64,000 nucleotides of DNA, from NCBI GenBank assembly GCA_016788425.1, contig JAEURQ010000002.1:1-64000 (forward strand). Direction: 5' to 3'. The DNA is from Chthonomonas sp. Lineage in GTDB: Bacteria > Armatimonadota > Fimbriimonadia > Fimbriimonadales > Fimbriimonadaceae. Within the stretch, counting starts at the first letter, position 1; each line of letters begins with the position of its first letter. The notes below the pieces were generated by a model. The model had not been told where the DNA came from, ran no database searches, and saw only the letters and a list, made by a program, of their open reading frames with translations. Positions 59,769-64,000 of the stretch are shown here, in pieces. The translations under genes and the position numbers were made by a program.

Positions 59769-61104
59769 CGGTTTCTAATTCAAACAGGTCGTGGAGCGTT
59801 TTGACGGCGCGGTGAAGTTCAGACTCGGGAATGAGGCAACTAAGGCTCAAGTTCGAGTCGGTGGTTTGCAAAACGGGGACTTGGTTTTCGTGGAGGGCGC
59901 GGAGAACGCGATAGAAGACGCCGGGATTGCTCATGTATTCCTGGCCGACCACGCTCACCATCGTGCAACCTTCGGTCAAACTGATCGGCAACGTGGATAA
60001 GGGACCAAGTGGTTCCAAAAGCTTCGCCTGCGTTTCGGCTTCCAGCGACGGGCTGGCGCCGATCTGGAACATATACATGCTGCCTTGCACCGGAATCACG
60101 AGTCCATCGAGCAGGTCGAGGGCGGTCGGGTATTGGTCGCGCGGCACCGCGAATCCGATGCCGCTCGGCGACAGATTCATCATGTGCAGGTTCAAATTGT
60201 AGCGCGCCATCATCTCGTACACGCGGCTTTCAATGAGGGTGCGATGGTCCGAAGGCGCTTCGTGCAGATCGAACTGCAAGTACACGAGCTTGCCGGTGTG
60301 CGTCACGCCGGTGACGCGGTTGCGCTCGACTTGATCGCTGGGCACAACCTCGGTGCCGATGGCATCGCTAAACGTGCTCTTGACCCACAGCGGCATGCCG
60401 TACTTCATCGCGATCTCCGCCGCGCGGGGATGCAAAACTTTCGCGCCAAGGTGCGCGATCTCGGCGACCTCTTCGTAACTGATGCGCCGCAATGTACTGG
60501 CTTTCGGCACGTAGTCTGGGTCGGCGGTTTTCACGCCTTCCACGTCGGTGAAAATCTCGACCGCCGCGGCCTTTAGGGCCGCGCCAATCGCGGCGGCGGT
60601 GGTGTCGCTTCCACCCCGGCCCAGAGTGGTGAGCTCGCCGCCAGGGTGACCCGGCTCGGGCACGAACACGCCCTGAAATCCGCAGATCACCGGGATCGAG
60701 CGGTCCTCAATGCAGCGTTGAATCGCCAGCGGGTTGATCGCGACAATCCGCGCGTTGCCATAGATGCCGTCGGTGCGGATGCCAGCCTGGCCGCCGCGAA
60801 ACGCCATTGCCCCATGACCGAGCGTTTTAAGCAAGTGCGCAAAGATCACCGACGAAAAGATTTCGCCGCAAGCGATCATCAAGTCCATTTCGCGCGGATC
60901 GGGCTCGACCGTGTCGTCCATTTCTTTGAGCAAGCCGATGAGCGTGTCGGTCGCGTAAGGTGCGCCTCGGCGACCGATGGCGCTGACCACGACAACCGGC
61001 GAATAGCCTTGCTCCTTGGCCGAGATCACGCGCAGGGCGGATTGGCGGCGGGCTTCGGGAGTGGCGACACTCGTGCCGCCAAACTTCATCACCTTAACCT
61101 TCAA
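59761..61104 (-). CDS. lysC: Aspartate kinase
   Basis: 447 residues. VMKFGGTSVATPEARRQ at the start and LGRGGSDTTAAAIGAAL later are the aspartokinase motifs. Two ACT domains occupy about 305-447 and should bind the feedback amino acid. It makes aspartyl phosphate for lysine, threonine and methionine. Its start overlaps the end of the upstream ACT-domain gene by eleven bases. Confidence 0.96.
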   Translation of the reverse strand: MKVKVMKFGGTSVATPEARRQSALRVISAKEQGYSPVVVVSAIGRRGAPYATDTLIGLLKEMDDTVEPDPREMDLMIACGEIFSSVIFAHLLKTLGHGAMAFRGGQAGIRTDGIYGNARIVAINPLAIQRCIEDRSIPVICGFQGVFVPEPGHPGGELTTLGRGGSDTTAAAIGAALKAAAVEIFTDVEGVKTADPDYVPKASTLRRISYEEVAEIAHLGAKVLHPRAAEIAMKYGMPLWVKSTFSDAIGTEVVPSDQVERNRVTGVTHTGKLVYLQFDLHEAPSDHRTLIESRVYEMMARYNLNLHMMNLSPSGIGFAVPRDQYPTALDLLDGLVIPVQGSMYMFQIGASPSLEAETQAKLLEPLGPLSTLPISLTEGCTMVSVVGQEYMSNPGVFYRVLRALHENQVPVLQTTDSNLSLSCLIPESELHRAVKTLHDLFELETVE

Positions 61105-61594
61105 GCTGCTCCTCCATCAGTTGCTTCAGGCGGTCGGCAATGGTGCGCGCGCCATCGTGATCGGTCACCACGAGCAGCTGGTCGTGCATATCGGCGAGGT
61201 GGGCGATCGGCGCGCCGGTCGCAATGGCGAGCGACACGACGCGGGCGAGCAATCCTTCTTCGTCGCGCATGTTTACCGCCGTCACCAGCACGATGCTTTG
61301 GCGCGGGGCAATAGAAAAGTGCACGCCGCCTTGCTTGAGCAAGTCGTCCAGTTGCGTGGCCATCGAGCCATCCACCAAGAAGCTAAAGCCAGACGGCGTG
61401 AGCTTGACAAAATCAATGCTAAAGTTGGCGTCGGCCACGAGTTTGAGAACTTCAAGCCGGGCGTCGGCGAGGTTCCCATCAAGCTGGGAGATGTGGATTT
61501 GGGCGAGGTTGTCGCGAATCTCGAGGCGGCTGATTCCTCGTCGCTTTTCAAATGCGGTTTCTAGCTGGTCGGCAACCGTGGTGTGGAGGGACAT
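61094..61594 (-). CDS. ACT-domain protein
   Basis: 166 residues with two halves of ACT-type beta-alpha-beta-beta-alpha-beta pattern. The second half is clearer: IVLVTAVNMRDEEGLLARVVSLAIATGAPIAHLADMHDQLLVV. It has no catalytic domain. It is overlapped with lysC, so it is probably a regulatory partner that binds an amino acid and acts on aspartate kinase; this is inference from position. Confidence 0.83.
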   Translation of the reverse strand: MSLHTTVADQLETAFEKRRGISRLEIRDNLAQIHISQLDGNLADARLEVLKLVADANFSIDFVKLTPSGFSFLVDGSMATQLDDLLKQGGVHFSIAPRQSIVLVTAVNMRDEEGLLARVVSLAIATGAPIAHLADMHDQLLVVTDHDGARTIADRLKQLMEEQLEG

Positions 61595-61624
61595 TTCGGC
61601 CCCTCCATCATACCAAATGCCCGG

Positions 61625-61996
61625 TTAAGCGGGCGACTTTGTTGTATACAGCATGTAGCTCGCGACCACGAACAGAAATCCGGCGAAGCAGCGTTTCATG
61701 ACGATGGGGCTGAGGCCGAGCGCCAGCTTGGAGCCGAGCAGCGCCCCGCCCAAAAATCCAGCGGCGATGAGCGCGCCGATTTTGTAGTCCACGTTCTGCG
61801 CCTTGGCATAGTTCATCAGGCCGAGAATGCCCACGGGCATGAGCAGTGCCACGAGCGAGGTGCCTTGCGCCTTATGCTGGGTGAAGCCGAGCGCGAAGGT
61901 GAGGCACGGCACGATGATGATGCCGCCACCGATGCCGAAGAGGCCGCCGCCGACGCCGGCGAAGAGGCCAATGATGAGCCCAAGTATAATTTCCAC
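61625..61996 (-). CDS. Half-size TSUP (TauE/SafE) family membrane protein
   Basis: 123 residues from a GTG at 61996 (MEIILGLIIGLFAGVGGGLFGIGGG). A TTG start at 62017 would overlap the marR start. It has four helices and the glycine-rich TSUP motif GGGLFGIGGGIIIVPCL once, so it is half the usual size and would have to dimerise. It is divergent from the MarR-type gene with only nine bases between starts, so the regulator may control it. Confidence 0.85.
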   Translation of the reverse strand: MEIILGLIIGLFAGVGGGLFGIGGGIIIVPCLTFALGFTQHKAQGTSLVALLMPVGILGLMNYAKAQNVDYKIGALIAAGFLGGALLGSKLALGLSPIVMKRCFAGFLFVVASYMLYTTKSPA

Positions 61997-62005
61997 GGTC
62001 AAAGT

Positions 62006-62455
62006 ATGTCGTCTCAAGAGGAGTCTTGCTATCTAGAGTTGTGGAAGTACGCCTTCGTCGGGCTGCAAACCATGATCAAGGAAATCGGCGCCGACATGGA
62101 TCAGGCGGGCAGTCTCTCGCTGGAAGCCTATGACCTTCTCTTGCAACTCGAGATGTCGCCCGGCATGGCTCTGCGCATGAGCGACTTGGCCGAACGCGCG
62201 TTGCTCAGCCCGAGCGGAATCACCCGCGCCATTGACCGCCTGGAGAAGCTGGGTTACGTGCAGCGAGAAGCCGATGCGACCGATGGCCGCGCGACTCTCG
62301 CCGTGCTCACTCCGGCGGGCAAAGCCGCCCGCAAGGAGTCCTGGTGTAGCTATCGCCAGGCGATTCTTTCGCGATTCAAAGAGCGATTCACCCCGGAAGA
62401 AGCGAAGGCGGCCACCGAGATCCTGCGCAAACTTCGCCCCGGCTGGCTGGATTAA
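62006..62455 (+). CDS. MarR-family transcription regulator
   Basis: 149 residues with the MarR winged helix: MALRMSDLAERALLSPSGITRAIDRLEKLGYVQREADATDGRATLAVLTPAGKAA covers the recognition helix and wing. It is divergent from the half-size TSUP gene and upstream of nuoF. The ligand is unknown; the pair may be an anion-export unit. Confidence 0.93.
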   Translation: MSSQEESCYLELWKYAFVGLQTMIKEIGADMDQAGSLSLEAYDLLLQLEMSPGMALRMSDLAERALLSPSGITRAIDRLEKLGYVQREADATDGRATLAVLTPAGKAARKESWCSYRQAILSRFKERFTPEEAKAATEILRKLRPGWLD

Positions 62456-62488
62456 CCCCGAAATGGAGCGGTAGAATAGCGAAGGTCC

Positions 62489-63793
62489 ATGGCTGAATAC
62501 AAGCTGCTTTTTGAACACGCTCACGACGCGAGCTACCGAACCCTTGACGGCTACAAAAGTAAGGGTGGATATAAGGCCTTGGAAAAGGCGCTGAAGATGG
62601 AGCGTCAGGCGATCATTGACGAAGTGAAGGCGAGCGGTCTTCGCGGTCGCGGCGGCGCCGGATTCCCTACTTGGATCAAGTGGAACGGCATTCCGAAAGA
62701 GAAGACTTTCAAAAAGCACTACGTGCTGTGCAACGCCGACGAAGGCGAGCCCGGCACGTTTAAAGACAAGCAATTGATGGAGGAAACTCCGTTCCTGCTC
62801 ATCGAAGGGATGACCATCGCCGGACTCGCCACGCAGGGTGACGCCGGATACATCTACATTCGCGGCGAGTTTATTGACGCCGCTAAGAACCTTCGGGCGG
62901 CGATTGACGAAGCGTACGCCGCCGGTTATCTGGGCAAGAACATCCAGGGTTCGGGCCGCGATTTTGACCTTTACATCCACCTTGGCGCGGGCTCCTACGA
63001 GTGCGGCGAGGAAAGCGCGCTGATGTCGAGCCTCATGGGCGAGCGCGGCATGCCGCGGCTGAAGTTCCCCCACGCGCCGCTTCCGACGATCGCCGGGCTG
63101 TGGGATTCGCCTACGCTCATCAACAACGTCGAGACCTACGCGTGCGCGCCGTTTATCGTCAACAAGGGCGGCGAGTGGTATGCCACGCTCGGCGCTTCGA
63201 CCAAGAACTCGCGCGGCACCAAGCTGTTCTCGGTGAGCGGTCACGTGAACAAGCCGGGCAACTACGAAATCGAATTCGGCACGTCGCTCGCCGAACTGCT
63301 CGAAATGTCGGGCGGCATGAAGGGCGGCGCGCTCAAGGCGTGCGTTCCGGGCGGAAGCTCGGTGCCGATCATCAACGCCGAAGCCGTGAACAAGGCGATT
63401 ATCGGCTACGAAGAAATGTCCGACGTGCAGAGCATGGTCGGGTCGGGTGGCTGCATGTTCCTCAACGAGCACACGTGCATCGTCAGCTTTATCTGGCGCA
63501 CCGCGCATTTTTACGCCATGGAAAGCTGTGGCAAGTGCACGCCGTGCCGCGAGGGCACCAAGTGGATGCTGCAGATCATGGATCGCATCGTCAAGGGCAA
63601 CGGCCAACCGGGCGACAAGGAACTGCTGCTAGATATCTGTAGCCAGATTGATGGCCGTTCGTTCTGCGGTTTGGGCGACGCCGCCGCGTGGCCCGTGGCC
63701 GCCGCCATTCGCGTTTTCCCCGAGGAATTTGACTACTTTATTGCAAACGGCAAGAGCATGGTGAAGTCGGCCAAAGACCTGTTGCCGGTGTAA
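62489..63793 (+). CDS. nuoF: NADH-quinone oxidoreductase subunit F
   Basis: 434 residues. GLRGRGGAGFPTWIKW is the NADH/FMN-binding glycine motif, CNADEGEPGTFKD and GAGSYECGEESAL follow, and ESCGKCTPCREGTKW with FCGLGDAAAWPV binds the [4Fe-4S] cluster N3. It is the NADH dehydrogenase subunit of complex I. A TAGAAT -10 element lies at 62472-62477. Its usual partner nuoE is 5 kb to the left on the other strand. Confidence 0.97.
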   Translation: MAEYKLLFEHAHDASYRTLDGYKSKGGYKALEKALKMERQAIIDEVKASGLRGRGGAGFPTWIKWNGIPKEKTFKKHYVLCNADEGEPGTFKDKQLMEETPFLLIEGMTIAGLATQGDAGYIYIRGEFIDAAKNLRAAIDEAYAAGYLGKNIQGSGRDFDLYIHLGAGSYECGEESALMSSLMGERGMPRLKFPHAPLPTIAGLWDSPTLINNVETYACAPFIVNKGGEWYATLGASTKNSRGTKLFSVSGHVNKPGNYEIEFGTSLAELLEMSGGMKGGALKACVPGGSSVPIINAEAVNKAIIGYEEMSDVQSMVGSGGCMFLNEHTCIVSFIWRTAHFYAMESCGKCTPCREGTKWMLQIMDRIVKGNGQPGDKELLLDICSQIDGRSFCGLGDAAAWPVAAAIRVFPEEFDYFIANGKSMVKSAKDLLPV

Positions 63794-63796
63794 CTT

Positions 63797-64000
63797 ATGC
63801 TCAGCGCCATTGCCGTTCTTACTCTAGCGCCGGTGCAAACCGGCCTCGACGTGTGGCGTTCGCAACAGTTCGCCGAGCTCAAAGGCAAGCGCGTCGGCCT
63901 CATCACTAACCCCACGGGAGTAGACGTCAACCTCGATGCGAATGTGGACTTGATGCTGAAAGCCGGCATCAAAGTGGTGGCGCTGTTCGGGCCGGAGCAC
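63797..64000 (+). CDS. NamZ-like (DUF1343) protein, 5' part only
   Basis: 68 codons are visible before the window ends. A short hydrophobic start (MLSAIAVLTLAPVQT) could be a signal peptide. ELKGKRVGLITNPTGVD and LFGPEH are the N-terminal motifs of DUF1343 proteins, which include the exo-beta-N-acetylmuramidase NamZ. The gene begins three bases after the nuoF stop codon. Confidence 0.85.
   Translation, partial: MLSAIAVLTLAPVQTGLDVWRSQQFAELKGKRVGLITNPTGVDVNLDANVDLMLKAGIKVVALFGPEH

Overview
The window reads as chromosome of a diderm, flagellated, high-GC bacterium outside Proteobacteria. L-ring and P-ring genes (flgH, flgI) show an outer membrane. Several secreted proteins carry a C-terminal PEP-CTERM sorting signal, solitary type IV prepilin-like genes are scattered about, the L32 and L33 ribosomal proteins are the zinc-free type, and there is a proteasome alpha-subunit-like gene. 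This combination fits Armatimonadota (Fimbriimonadia-like) best. That assignment is inference; no rRNA gene is present.

Bases 1-14,447 form a nitrate-reduction island. It holds two NarK-type nitrate/nitrite carriers, an overlapping run of molybdenum-cofactor genes (moaA, moaC-mogA, moeA, moaD, moaE-moeB-rhodanese, a TSUP permease), a NarB/NasA-type catalytic subunit with a hemerythrin-like protein, a convergent operon for a four-cluster ferredoxin, a Tat-exported Rieske protein and a two-helix membrane protein, then a porin and a Crp/Fnr regulator. Five copies of a palindrome ATGAY-N4-RTCAT sit at the island's promoters. At four start codons it is centred exactly 41.5 bases upstream, which predicts leaderless mRNAs under class II activation by the Crp/Fnr protein. 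No nitrite reductase, molybdate transporter or integrase is visible.

The island ends in a 48-bp segment equal to the 3' half of a tRNA-Arg(CCU) gene (14400-14447). The identical segment recurs at 15836-15883. Between them lies a 1.4-kb islet with a DUF1275 gene and a frameshifted plasmid/ICE-type gene. GTCTCTC repeats flank these segments and look like integrase arm sites. The layout is that of two elements accreted in tandem at a tRNA gene whose intact copy should lie left of the window.

From 15.9 to 33 kb is ordinary backbone: surface and envelope proteins, a ferritin-like lipoprotein, rpmG-rpmF, a CDF metal exporter, prepilin-like genes, rfbBAC for dTDP-rhamnose precursors, PEP-CTERM and TlpA-like proteins. 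At 33.1-36.1 kb a lower-GC cassette of three tightly coupled genes (D12-class adenine methyltransferase, ParB-domain protein, PRTase-like protein) looks like an uncharacterised defence or conflict system. It is followed by a decayed small gene, a hairpin repeat and comM.

From 38 to 46 kb come a PfkB kinase, an orphan sugar-type ABC permease, an MHS-family transporter, an MFS-HEAT fusion and a tandemly duplicated PEP-CTERM gene pair with GC-rich hairpin repeats. From 46.5 to 54.5 kb is one flagellar rod/ring/hook-junction operon read leftwards (flgF-like, flgG, flgA fusion, flgH, flgI, flgJ-like, flgN, flgK, flgL). The right end carries the prcA-like gene, nuoE, fumC, an ACT-lysC-folP operon, a small TSUP permease, a MarR regulator, nuoF and the start of a namZ-like gene.
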